From Pirellulales bacterium (lineage in GTDB: Bacteria; Planctomycetota; Planctomycetia; Pirellulales; JACPPG01): a stretch of DNA of 40,526 nucleotides. The position numbers were made by a program, and so were the translations under genes. The DNA lies in contig DASXEJ010000018.1 of NCBI GenBank assembly GCA_036490175.1, positions 1-40,526 on the forward strand, read 5' to 3'. The notes under the pieces were generated by a model, which worked only from the letters and a program-made list of their open reading frames with translations, was not told the origin of the DNA and made no database searches. Each line of letters begins with the position of its first letter. The stretch's first letter is position 1. Positions 1-9,100 of this stretch are shown here, one piece after another.

Positions 1-2
1 TG

Positions 3-1334
3 GGCCAAGACACGCTGGCCGGCTGGATGAGGGCGCCTTCGGACATGGACGCGATTCGTGCTCGGCAGGAGCTCGTTCGCCAGCTGTCCGGATGCCTCGA
101 CCTGCGCGAGGCGCTGGCGTCGCTCGATGCCGACTTGGGGCGAGTCGTGCCCGAAGGGCTGATTCAATGGGCCAACGCTCCGCCGATATTGCCATCAATC
201 GTGGCGCGCGTTGTCGGCGCGGCGCTGGTGTGGGGAATGGCCCTCGCAACCGTGATGGGGATTGTGCGTGGAGGAGAATGGTGGCTGGCGCTTGTCATGT
301 TGGCTGTGCTCGAGGCCGGCTTCTATCTCGCGCGCCGGCTAGTGGCCCGGGGGATTGGGCAGCACGTTGGTCCGGCCGGACACGCGCTGGGGGTGCTTTA
401 TCGCTTACGCGCCGTGCTGCGCGATCGAACTGATGTGCCGCACGGTTTGAGCGACCTGGTCGCGGCGCTCGATCGCGCACTGACGCTGCCGGCCGGGTTC
501 GTCGCCGAGGTGTATGGTCTGACTCTTCAAAACAGCTTCTTGCACGCGCTGAAGGTGCAAGGGATGCCGCTGTGGGAAATGTGGCGTTTGCGGGCCCGGC
601 CCGCTGTGCCCGCGGCACTTGCGGCAGCCGGCCAGATCGAAGCCCTGGCGGCCCTGAGCGCCTATGCTTATCAGCGCCCCACCGATCCGTTTCCTGAACT
701 CGTGGAACGCGGCCCGCTCTTTGCCGGCGTGGGTCTCGCCCATCCACTAATGCCGCCCGGCACCTGCGTGCGTAACGATCTTTCGCTGGGGGGCGAACGG
801 TGCTTGATCCTGATCAGCGGCTCGAACATGTCGGGAAAAAGCACGCTCCTGCGCACTGTGGGCACCAACACCGTGCTGGCGTTGGCTGGTGCACCGGTAC
901 ACGCCCAGCGGCTGACACTGTCGCCCGTGACCTTGGGAACGGCGATGCGGTTCCGCGATTCGATTCATCAAGGCGCTTCGTACTTCTATGCGGTGCTGAA
1001 GCGATTGCGGGCAGTGCTCGATCTCGCTGGGCACGAGCGGCCGTTGCTGTTCTTGTTCGACGAGATCCTGCAGGGAACCAATTCGCAAGATCGGCTGACC
1101 GGGGCCGAAGCGTTGATGCGCAAGCTGCTCGCCGAGGGGACGATCGGACTGATGACTACGCACGATCTGGCGCTGACGCGCGTGGCTGACGACCTGGCCC
1201 CGCGTGCCACAAACATGCACTGCGAAGACCAATTGATCGACGGCCTGATGACGTTCGACTACAAACTTCGGCCGGGGGTCGTGACCAAGAGCAATGCGCT
1301 GGCGCTGATGCGCTCGATGGGGTTGGACGTGTGA
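3..1334 (+). CDS. MutS-like membrane-anchored ATPase (5' end cut by window)
   Basis: C-terminal part of a MutS-family protein. The reading frame is open from base 3 and the residues ahead of the first ATG (27) already look like the family pattern (DTLAGW before an RARQELV motif), so the true start is upstream of the window. The visible part has two hydrophobic segments (about bases 200-350), a helical linker, and a complete MutS ATPase domain: Walker A SGSNMSGKST near 816-845, an SYFYAVLKRL signature near 980-1010, Walker B LLFLFDEI with the following QGTNS near 1045-1085, and the TTHD switch histidine near 1156-1167. The usual MutS mismatch-recognition domains are not visible. This matches the bacterial MutS-related subfamily with membrane segments, whose role is unclear. 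It should bind and hydrolyse ATP as a dimer; mismatch repair should not be assumed. The ATPase assignment is firm, the function is not. Confidence 0.88.
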   Translation, partial: GQDTLAGWMRAPSDMDAIRARQELVRQLSGCLDLREALASLDADLGRVVPEGLIQWANAPPILPSIVARVVGAALVWGMALATVMGIVRGGEWWLALVMLAVLEAGFYLARRLVARGIGQHVGPAGHALGVLYRLRAVLRDRTDVPHGLSDLVAALDRALTLPAGFVAEVYGLTLQNSFLHALKVQGMPLWEMWRLRARPAVPAALAAAGQIEALAALSAYAYQRPTDPFPELVERGPLFAGVGLAHPLMPPGTCVRNDLSLGGERCLILISGSNMSGKSTLLRTVGTNTVLALAGAPVHAQRLTLSPVTLGTAMRFRDSIHQGASYFYAVLKRLRAVLDLAGHERPLLFLFDEILQGTNSQDRLTGAEALMRKLLAEGTIGLMTTHDLALTRVADDLAPRATNMHCEDQLIDGLMTFDYKLRPGVVTKSNALALMRSMGLDV

Positions 1335-1449
1335 ATCGTGGGCAGTGGGCTAACTCTTCCGTTATTTGCAGACACCGTCGGTGCCCGCGCGCCGGCAGGC
1401 GCGAAATGGAATCTCCGCCACAGCTAGTATCACGAGTGCCGTAAGGATG

Positions 1450-2316
1450 CTACTTCGACCTATAGACGGCGCGCTGGCGCCGCCGTACGAGGGTGGCGAT
1501 GGCGCAAGCGGCGCCAACCACGGCCAGGAAGAAGGCCCCTGGCTCGGGAACTGTCGCTACGATTTGGCCCGTGAACTCATAATGAACGAGTTGGCCTGCT
1601 GCCGGCACGGTCAGCGTAACGTCTATCGGAATCGTCAACTGCTCGACACCAGGGCCGGGCGTCAAGAATTCGCCTAGACCGCTGGTCACATTCCCCAAGG
1701 GGCTGACGAGCGACTGAGAGCCGAGAAAGCCAATCGAGGGCGTCGCCCAGTTCAAGGCTCCGGCCGTCACTTGTTCGCTGAGCAGATTGGCCGAGAACGT
1801 GCCGTCCGCGTTAAGCGGAATGTCGCTGCCGGCAAACGACAGCAGCATGCCTGCCAGATACCCGATCGATGAGCCACCGAACTCGGGATTGACAATTTGG
1901 CCGGCAAAATTCGCGGGTACGTTTCCGGGAGTAAACAACCCGGGTGTATTTCCGACCGCGATCTGAACCGTCGACAAGTTCAGGTCACCGGAGGGCCCAA
2001 TGGTGACAGACAGGCTGCCATTCAACGACGTAGTAAGTGAGCCGACAACTTGGGCAGTGATCGGTTCTTGGACGTTCTGATTTGGGGGATCAAAATTGTC
2101 TACGTAGCCAGAGCCCGTCAGGAAACTGGCAGAAGGATCAATGACGAGGTCCGCTGCAGACACCCCGCCGGTAGCGCCAAGCACGAGTACCGGCAGCCCG
2201 ATGGCAATGCACCAGACGAATCCCCTTTGCACCTGGCGACGGCGGGCAGCAGCGGCGAAACGCGTGGCGATGGTTTTAGTCAGAGCCGTTCGATGAATTG
2301 TCATCGCGATAGTCAT
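1450..2316 (-). CDS. PEP-CTERM sorting-domain protein
   Basis: Exported protein of 288 residues. It has a long basic N-terminal region followed by a hydrophobic signal segment ending near SAADL, a low-complexity Gly/Ser/Thr/Asn-rich body with beta-type sequence, and a C-terminal PEP-CTERM tail: VPEPG, a hydrophobic helix, then an arginine-rich cluster. In the family, this tail is recognised by an exosortase that removes it and delivers the protein to the cell surface or outside. No exosortase gene is in the window. The start at 2316 is supported by AGGAGAGG a few bases upstream; a second ATG lies four codons downstream. The mature body is not recognised, so the function is unknown; surface or secreted structural roles are typical. 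It lies convergent with the MutS-like gene. Confidence 0.85.
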   Translation of the reverse strand: MTIAMTIHRTALTKTIATRFAAAARRRQVQRGFVWCIAIGLPVLVLGATGGVSAADLVIDPSASFLTGSGYVDNFDPPNQNVQEPITAQVVGSLTTSLNGSLSVTIGPSGDLNLSTVQIAVGNTPGLFTPGNVPANFAGQIVNPEFGGSSIGYLAGMLLSFAGSDIPLNADGTFSANLLSEQVTAGALNWATPSIGFLGSQSLVSPLGNVTSGLGEFLTPGPGVEQLTIPIDVTLTVPAAGQLVHYEFTGQIVATVPEPGAFFLAVVGAACAIATLVRRRQRAVYRSK

Positions 2317-2988
2317 TAGCCTCTCCTAGGTTGCAAAGATATTCAAAGTTTGTTGATGAGATGTCAGATTGATGATTGGTGTCTTGCGCCGGCACGAGGC
2401 CAAGCGGTCGATTCATCGCAAGGCCCAAGGCATTACCGCACATAGTCGTGCCCGACGCGGCACAAGCCATGCGGGAATGGCGAATTGACCGAGACGACGT
2501 GTCACGCCGCGCGTGGCAAGGGTCATTACCAAGTAGACCGAGAAAGAAACCCGATCTAAAACGGCCGCTTGTGGGACGCGCGCTTAGGTGCGTGCGGTCA
2601 GAATTGTCATTAGCGTTCCTCCGCCTCGTTGCAGGGCGGTAGTACGCGTGACGCTGGCGGGTTGCCGAGCCAGGGTGTTAGGGGCCGATCAACGACACGA
2701 TCAGGCCGAATTCCCGTAGAACTCATTGGCAATACCCCAGTAGCAGCTGCCTCAACTTCTAGACACAACGAGGTCCAGAATGCGGTACGGATCGCTCCAG
2801 CATCCGTTACGTTCCGGAAGTATAGATACGCAAACATGCCAGGGTCAAGAAAATTGTTCGACACACGATTCGTCTGCGCAATTTGAACTTGAAACACCCC
2901 GCTGACCGCTGGGCAACGCCACGGTTTGGCTGTGCGACGTCCTCAGCCCGACCAACGATACCGTCAGCATCTTGGCCCGCTCCATGAC
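2317..2988. other. 672-base region without a confident gene
   Basis: Between the PEP-CTERM gene and fumC. On the minus strand there is a 95-codon open frame (2610-2897, GTG start) that I do not recognise, and a short ORF behind a good ribosome-binding site: GGAGGAACGCTA precedes an ATG near 2613 that stops after eight codons. The start of that short ORF (ATGACAATTCTGACC) resembles the start region of the neighbouring PEP-CTERM gene, so this could be a decayed second copy, but the similarity is short. I see no RNA gene or convincing terminator. Confidence 0.4.
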
Positions 2989-4413
<1,425 letters not shown>

Positions 4414-4456
4414 GGGAACCCTCAGTTGGAAAAAACGCGGATAACAAGACGACGAG

Positions 4457-4591
4457 TCACGGGCCCCCGTCCGGATAGAATTGCCCCGGCCCTTCGTCAC
4501 GGCGATTAAAACGCCGCTGAGAGTCGCGAAGCAGCCAATATGTCGTCGCAAACAGCACGACGATAATACAAATACCTATGACAGTCCCCAT
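4457..4591 (-). CDS. small single-pass membrane protein, 44 residues
   Basis: Short ORF 43 bases upstream of fumC on the same strand. It encodes one hydrophobic helix (about residues 4-21, VIGICIIVVLFATTYWLL) followed by a basic, glutamine- and arginine-rich cytoplasmic-type tail and a Gly/Pro-rich end. The topology is what is expected for a small N-in or N-out membrane peptide and is unlikely to arise by chance in GC-rich DNA, but 44 codons give little statistical support and the ribosome-binding site is weak (GGGG just before the ATG). An extended -10-like element (TGGTACACT on the minus strand, near 4643) lies about 50 bases upstream, without a good -35. The function is unknown. It may be co-transcribed with fumC. 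Confidence 0.45.
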   Translation of the reverse strand: MGTVIGICIIVVLFATTYWLLRDSQRRFNRRDEGPGQFYPDGGP

Positions 4592-4841
4592 GCCCCAATT
4601 CTACCAAACCCGCGGAACCATCCCAAGAAATCTAGGATTCATAGTGTACCAGTACCAGATGACGAGTCGATGCGATCCCTTCGCGAACGGGCGTGGTCCT
4701 GCCGCCGCGAACGTGATCACACCAGAACAACGCGTCAATAATAGTGCTTGTCCGCAGAATCCGACAGGGCTTGTGCGGCGGCCAGGCCGGCCGATGCAAC
4801 CGTCGCAGCGGACCTTCGTCGGGCGGGTGTCGGCTCGGGTA

Positions 4842-6152
4842 TCAGCGATCCGTCACGATCGACAATGTCGGTCGCGAGCGTTCCAGACCAGCGACAAAGC
4901 TTCGGCTCACCGCTGTCCCCAAAACGTTGACGCCGCGCAGCATGGGGTTCGCCACAAGAAGCTGCATGCCATCGTCCGTGATCTTAGTATTGCGGAGCGA
5001 CAACGACCACAGCTTGGGCAGCTTCGCCAGCGCGGCCAAGGTCCGGTCCGTCACAGCGGTGTCGTCGAGCCGCAGTGATTGCAGGCCGGTCATGCCCGCC
5101 AACACATTGGCCGCCTCGTCCGTGATGGCTGTGCCGCTTAGGTCGAGGTTTACCAGTCCGATGATGCCTTGCACGTGAGGCAGCCCACGGTTGGTGATAC
5201 CGCTGCCGCTAAGGTTCAAGTTCAGCCGCGCGGCCGACCAAGACGCGATGCCCTGCAACATATCATCCTCAAGTGGTGTGCCGGCCAGATTGAGTTGGGT
5301 GAGCGCAGCAAGCCGGCCGAGAAACTTCAGTCCCGAGCCCGTGATACGCGTCTTACGCAGGTCGAGAATACTTAGGCCACGCACTTGGCCGAGATGCTCG
5401 AGCACGCCGTCAGAGATTTCCGGGCAGTCGCTCAAATACAAGTTCGTCAATCGCGGGAACGCGGCGAGCTCGGCCAAGGCGGTATCGGTTACTGGGCAAC
5501 GGCTCAGTAAGATCGCTTGCAGGTTCGGTAGCTTTGCCAGTGCGGGCAAACCGGAGCCGTCGACTTGCGTGCCGGCCAGGTCGAGGTAATTCAGAAACGC
5601 GCAGCCACTCAGGTTCTGCAATGTGGCATCGGTGATCGCGGTCTGGGCGAGACTGAGAGTCACCAAGCCGGTGAAGCTCGCTAATGAAGCGCCGCCGCTG
5701 TCTGCTAAACGCGAGTTATTGAGGTATAGATTGCTGATTTGCGGCAGCCGTCGCAGCAAACGCCCCAATTCCTGGTCCGAAAGGGCCGTACCCGGCAAAC
5801 TGACTGATTCCATTTGGGCGGCGCAGTCGGGACCGAAGAGCGCCTGTGCCCACTCGGGCGCCTTGTGTTCAAACTGGACGTGCCCGCCCGCGGCACGCAC
5901 GGCATGCACCGTGGGGGCGAAAAAGCGTTCCTGCCAACCGTTCTTCACGGCAATCGCCGCACCTGTCAGCAGCACGCCCACGATAATCAGCGAGGGCCGC
6001 AAGTTCCGCGCAGGCGCGACAGGGCGCTGCGACGTCGCTGGACTGCCCTGCGGTTGTGGGTTACTGGGCGATTGCACGGCAGGCACCGTGGGGGCAAAAA
6101 AGATTTCGCGCCACTCATCGTCGCATGCGGGCGGGGCGCTTGATAGAGGCAT
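4842..6152 (-). CDS. membrane-anchored leucine-rich repeat protein (paralogue A)
   Basis: Protein of about 436 residues with a proline/glutamine-rich N-terminal tail, one transmembrane helix (RNLRPSLIIVGVLLTGAAIAV), a juxtamembrane segment (WQERFFAPTVHAVRAAGG) and a series of about twelve 24-residue leucine-rich repeats with the pattern LxxLxLxxTxITDxxLxxL. The repeats should form a curved binding surface outside the membrane; the ligand is unknown. It is a tandem paralogue of the next gene upstream, sharing the membrane helix, juxtamembrane motif and repeat layout. Unlike its paralogue, it has a second copy of the juxtamembrane motif (WREIFFAPTVPAV) ahead of the membrane helix. The start is uncertain: ATG at 6152 is given, while the frame also allows TTG at 6164; neither has a clear ribosome-binding site. 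The function is not known. Confidence 0.82.
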   Translation of the reverse strand: MPLSSAPPACDDEWREIFFAPTVPAVQSPSNPQPQGSPATSQRPVAPARNLRPSLIIVGVLLTGAAIAVKNGWQERFFAPTVHAVRAAGGHVQFEHKAPEWAQALFGPDCAAQMESVSLPGTALSDQELGRLLRRLPQISNLYLNNSRLADSGGASLASFTGLVTLSLAQTAITDATLQNLSGCAFLNYLDLAGTQVDGSGLPALAKLPNLQAILLSRCPVTDTALAELAAFPRLTNLYLSDCPEISDGVLEHLGQVRGLSILDLRKTRITGSGLKFLGRLAALTQLNLAGTPLEDDMLQGIASWSAARLNLNLSGSGITNRGLPHVQGIIGLVNLDLSGTAITDEAANVLAGMTGLQSLRLDDTAVTDRTLAALAKLPKLWSLSLRNTKITDDGMQLLVANPMLRGVNVLGTAVSRSFVAGLERSRPTLSIVTDR

Positions 6153-6216
6153 CCTCAGCAGCAAACGGCGCGTTCGAGGGGCGCCTCTTCGTGGGCAGAC
6201 GCGGTGCGACTAGAAA

Positions 6217-7449
6217 TCATTGGTCAGCGATGACCGTCAGACCAGGATGTCGCTGTTTGAAAGTATCAACAGCGGCCCGGGTTACGCCTGTGCCTTGGAC
6301 TGTGATCGATGTCAGCGCGGGAAATCCAGCGAATTTGCCGATCCCGTCGTCGCTAATCTTCGCGCCGTGGAGCGATAACGTTTGTAAAGAGGGCAACTTC
6401 GCCAGTGCCACGAGCGCCTGGTCCGTGACCGCTGTTTTGTCGAGACATAGCCATGTCAGGCCGGTAAGCGTTTGCAGAGTCGCGAGCCCGTCGTCGGTGA
6501 CGTTCGTGCCGTCAAGATCCAAAATCATAAGGCCGGTCATCCCCTGCAAATGCGCCAGCCCTCGATCGGTAATCGGCGTGCGGTCAAGAGTCAGGTTCGA
6601 TAAGAGCGTCAGTGGCGCCAAGTGGGCCAAGGCATCGTCCTCGAGCTGTGTTCCGCTGAGACAGAGAATGCCGAGCGAGCCGCATGAGCTGAGACTCTTC
6701 AATCCTGCTCCGGTCAATCGGGTGTCGTTCAAAACCAGAAAAGACAATTTTGTCACCTGGCCAAGATGGACCAGGCCATCGTCAGTCAAGTTTTTACAGC
6801 CGCTCAGATTGACGGTATTCAGTGCGGGTAACATGGCCAGGTCCGCAAGCTGGTCGTTCGTCACGGTCGAGCTTTCAAACAATAGCTTTGTGAGCTGTGG
6901 GAGTGGAGCGAGCCCCCGTATGGCACGCCCCTCAACTTGCACCGTGTGCAAAAAGATCTGCTGCAATTGTGCATTGCCGCTCAGTCCGCCCAGCACGTCC
7001 TCAGTGACAGTCACCGAATAGAAGCCTAAACTCCGCAGGTTTGTAAGCTGGGCCAGCGCGGCCGCTGTGGCCGGCCCGAGTACCACGTGATCCAGGCTGA
7101 GATTTTCGATGTGCGGAAATCTCCGTACGAGGGCGGCATTCTGCTTGTCCGATAGCGCTGGGTTATCCAGCGACAGCGACACCGCCTTGGCCAGGAACGC
7201 TTCGCCGAGCAGGGCGCGCATCCAGTCGGACTCAATCCGCTCGAGATCGACGTACCCGCCCGCCGCTTGAACAGCATGAACCGAAGGGGCCAGATATCGT
7301 TCGTGCCAGCGATTTTTTACGACAACGCCCACGATCGTCAGCAGGATGCCCACGATGATCAGCGATGGCCGCAAATTGCGACGTGGCGCTTCGGTACGGT
7401 GTGATGCCGCGCTACCGGATGACGGATAAGAGGCGCCTGGCGGTTGCAT
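6217..7449 (-). CDS. membrane-anchored leucine-rich repeat protein (paralogue B)
   Basis: Protein of 410 residues with a short Ser/Pro-rich tail, one transmembrane helix (RNLRPSLIIVGILLTIVGVVV), the juxtamembrane motif WHERYLAPSVHAVQAAGG, and about a dozen leucine-rich repeats of 24 residues rich in T-x-I/V-TD-xx-L. The start at 7449 is supported by GGAGGG about eight bases upstream. It lies 64 bases ahead of its paralogue on the same strand, so the pair is probably one transcript. LRR arrays of this type are common in planctomycetes and usually mediate protein binding; no catalytic domain is visible here. The pair arose by duplication, judged from the near-identical membrane and juxtamembrane segments, while the repeats have diverged. 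Confidence 0.88.
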   Translation of the reverse strand: MQPPGASYPSSGSAASHRTEAPRRNLRPSLIIVGILLTIVGVVVKNRWHERYLAPSVHAVQAAGGYVDLERIESDWMRALLGEAFLAKAVSLSLDNPALSDKQNAALVRRFPHIENLSLDHVVLGPATAAALAQLTNLRSLGFYSVTVTEDVLGGLSGNAQLQQIFLHTVQVEGRAIRGLAPLPQLTKLLFESSTVTNDQLADLAMLPALNTVNLSGCKNLTDDGLVHLGQVTKLSFLVLNDTRLTGAGLKSLSSCGSLGILCLSGTQLEDDALAHLAPLTLLSNLTLDRTPITDRGLAHLQGMTGLMILDLDGTNVTDDGLATLQTLTGLTWLCLDKTAVTDQALVALAKLPSLQTLSLHGAKISDDGIGKFAGFPALTSITVQGTGVTRAAVDTFKQRHPGLTVIADQ

Positions 7450-7534
7450 TCTGCCACCCTCCTAATCGCTGGCCGGTTCCAAGGCTTGTGCGAAGTCCCC
7501 GTACGTTAATCGAAAAATGCGTCGGGCGACACGG

Positions 7535-7954
7535 TTATGTTCGATTCACGAAGCCTTCGGCGTCGGCCTTGGTCATGGCATCCAGCGGTGTACCACAACG
7601 CGGACAGTACTTCGGCCGCACCAAGAAGTTGCCAGGCAGTATTGTCGCGCCACAATGATCGCAGAATTTCGTCAACTTCAAGTTAAGCCATGCGATCAGG
7701 ATAACGATCGGAAACAAGACGCACAGCAGAAATGGCCATGCCATCTGCACACCACTCGATGCGTTGATCGCCACGACAAAGAAGATGAAAAGCCCGCTCA
7801 TCAGCACAACCATCCGCCGGAACCATTTCCTTTTGAAGGTCGCGTCTCGTCGGCTGAAGAGCACATAGGCATTGACGCAGAACAGCACGATCCACGTGCA
7901 TGCAAAGCAAGCGATCAGGCCGGAACTGACGGCGTTCAATGGTTGTTGGGGCAT
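7535..7954 (-). CDS. membrane protein with C-terminal zinc ribbon
   Basis: Predicted 139-residue protein with three hydrophobic segments (about residues 10-33, 48-64 and 72-92) and a C-terminal zinc-ribbon pair: CDHC at 98-101 and CPRC at 117-120, each with a following glycine. Such ribbons bind one zinc ion and usually mediate protein contacts. The ATG at 7954 is chosen because it begins the recognisable membrane region and sits 17 bases after the stop of the upstream gene; the frame extends further back, but that extension overlaps the upstream gene and looks like a shadow. It is likely in one transcript with the two genes upstream. The function is unknown. Confidence 0.75.
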   Translation of the reverse strand: MPQQPLNAVSSGLIACFACTWIVLFCVNAYVLFSRRDATFKRKWFRRMVVLMSGLFIFFVVAINASSGVQMAWPFLLCVLFPIVILIAWLNLKLTKFCDHCGATILPGNFLVRPKYCPRCGTPLDAMTKADAEGFVNRT

Positions 7955-7971
7955 TAAGGTAACTGTACGGG

Positions 7972-8352
7972 TTAGAATAATTCGCGGACGCCCGCAATCA
8001 AAAACGCCAGCGTGCCAAACGCGCAAACAAACAATAACGGTAACCAGAACAGCCCTATGACATAGAGAAACGTCGCCTTGAGCGCGCCGCGATATCCTTG
8101 CACGAGCATTCCCCAGGCACTGAAGGCGAACCCACCGGTGATGACCCAGGCCAGGCCTGCGATCCAATCTTTGCTAGAAGAGGTCCATCGCAGCGTGGCG
8201 CTTGCGCACGCAACCAACACCATCGCCGCCAGCATGCGGCGCAAGTCGAATTGCATTCGGCGCGGGGATCGGGCACGAGGCGGGACGACCGCTACGGACG
8301 GTTCACCAACAGAAACCGTCGGCGCCATCCGGATTGGCGTGCTCTCGTTCAT
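7972..8352 (-). CDS. small multi-pass membrane protein
   Basis: 126-residue protein with a proline-rich cytoplasmic-type head and three predicted membrane helices. The first helix is introduced by FDLRRMLAAMVLVA, which resembles the F-S/D-LR-x-LL motif that opens many short planctomycete membrane proteins. It lies six bases downstream of the DCC-family oxidoreductase gene and 17 bases upstream of the zinc-ribbon protein, so the three genes probably form an operon with translational coupling; its own ribosome-binding site is weak. The function is unknown. Confidence 0.72.
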   Translation of the reverse strand: MNESTPIRMAPTVSVGEPSVAVVPPRARSPRRMQFDLRRMLAAMVLVACASATLRWTSSSKDWIAGLAWVITGGFAFSAWGMLVQGYRGALKATFLYVIGLFWLPLLFVCAFGTLAFLIAGVRELF

Positions 8353-8358
8353 CGATAT

Positions 8359-8808
8359 TCATCGATGCAGACTGCAGCTGCCGTCGGTGCATTCTTCGCG
8401 GCGGCCAAACCAGTAGCGCCGGTTTGCCACCTGGCGATAGAGTGCTTGCCAGAGCGGCATCGAGCCAGGCACGTGCATGAGCGGCGCCAACCACCACAGT
8501 CGTGGCAGCCGGCGTGAAAGATAGCGAATGGCCGCCGCCCCCCCATGACGACCTCCCTGCCGATCGACAACGTACATCTGTCGCATTAGGTCGTCGTGCG
8601 ACAGATCAGGATAGCGCACCGGCACCCGCGCGTCGTGGAGCGATAAATAGGCCAGCCGGCCAGCCGCGAACCACCGCTCCAGAAAACCGATCTGGCCAGT
8701 ACACATCCGGCACTCGCCGTCATAGATCACCACATCGGCCAGCGGTCGCTGATCGGGACCTGGCAATGGCGGGTGTAACGGCGTTTGGGATTCTGTCGCG
8801 GTGGCCAT
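8359..8808 (-). CDS. DCC-family thiol-disulfide oxidoreductase (DUF393)
   Basis: 149-residue protein of the DUF393 family, named for its D-x-x-C-x-x-C motif, seen here as YDGECRMCTGQI near residues 29-40. The motif suggests a thioredoxin-like redox site. The conserved middle (AYLSLHD, then VVDRQGG and AIRYLSRRLP) and the C-terminal YRQVANRRYWFGR pattern also fit the family. A Cys pair near the C-terminus (CTDGSC) is an extra feature also seen in relatives. Members are thought to act on thiols or disulfides, but substrates are generally unknown. The start is ATG 8808 with GGAG about ten bases upstream. It is the first gene of a small minus-strand operon with two membrane proteins. Confidence 0.88.
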   Translation of the reverse strand: MATATESQTPLHPPLPGPDQRPLADVVIYDGECRMCTGQIGFLERWFAAGRLAYLSLHDARVPVRYPDLSHDDLMRQMYVVDRQGGRHGGAAAIRYLSRRLPRLWWLAPLMHVPGSMPLWQALYRQVANRRYWFGRREECTDGSCSLHR

Positions 8809-8869
8809 TTGCGGCGTGCTCCGCAGTTAGAACCGGAACGGTTTGGGGTGGGTAACAGCGGCCCGAGGA

Positions 8870-8875
8870 ATTATA
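8870..8875 (-). promoter_or_regulatory. candidate -10 box for the DCC operon
   Basis: A perfect TATAAT on the minus strand, about 60 bases upstream of the DCC-family start codon and well placed for a short leader. No convincing -35 hexamer is found at 16-18 bases, so this is only a candidate. Confidence 0.35.
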
Positions 8876-9100
8876 CATCGCTAGACTCGCCGCCGTCGTG
8901 GCCAAAGATCCCCGGTTATGGCCGGCATTTGCTGAGCCTGGCTGTGGGGTGCGGGATCGCCGGCCTGGCAACCGACCCCGGGAATTGTCTTATCTGGCTG
9001 GCTTCCGGCCCCGGGAAGTCCTATGATCAAGGAGCCTTTTTTAAGCGCACGCCGGCGCTGGCGAGCGGCCGATTTTTCGCTGTTGGCAGGAGCGATTGTC

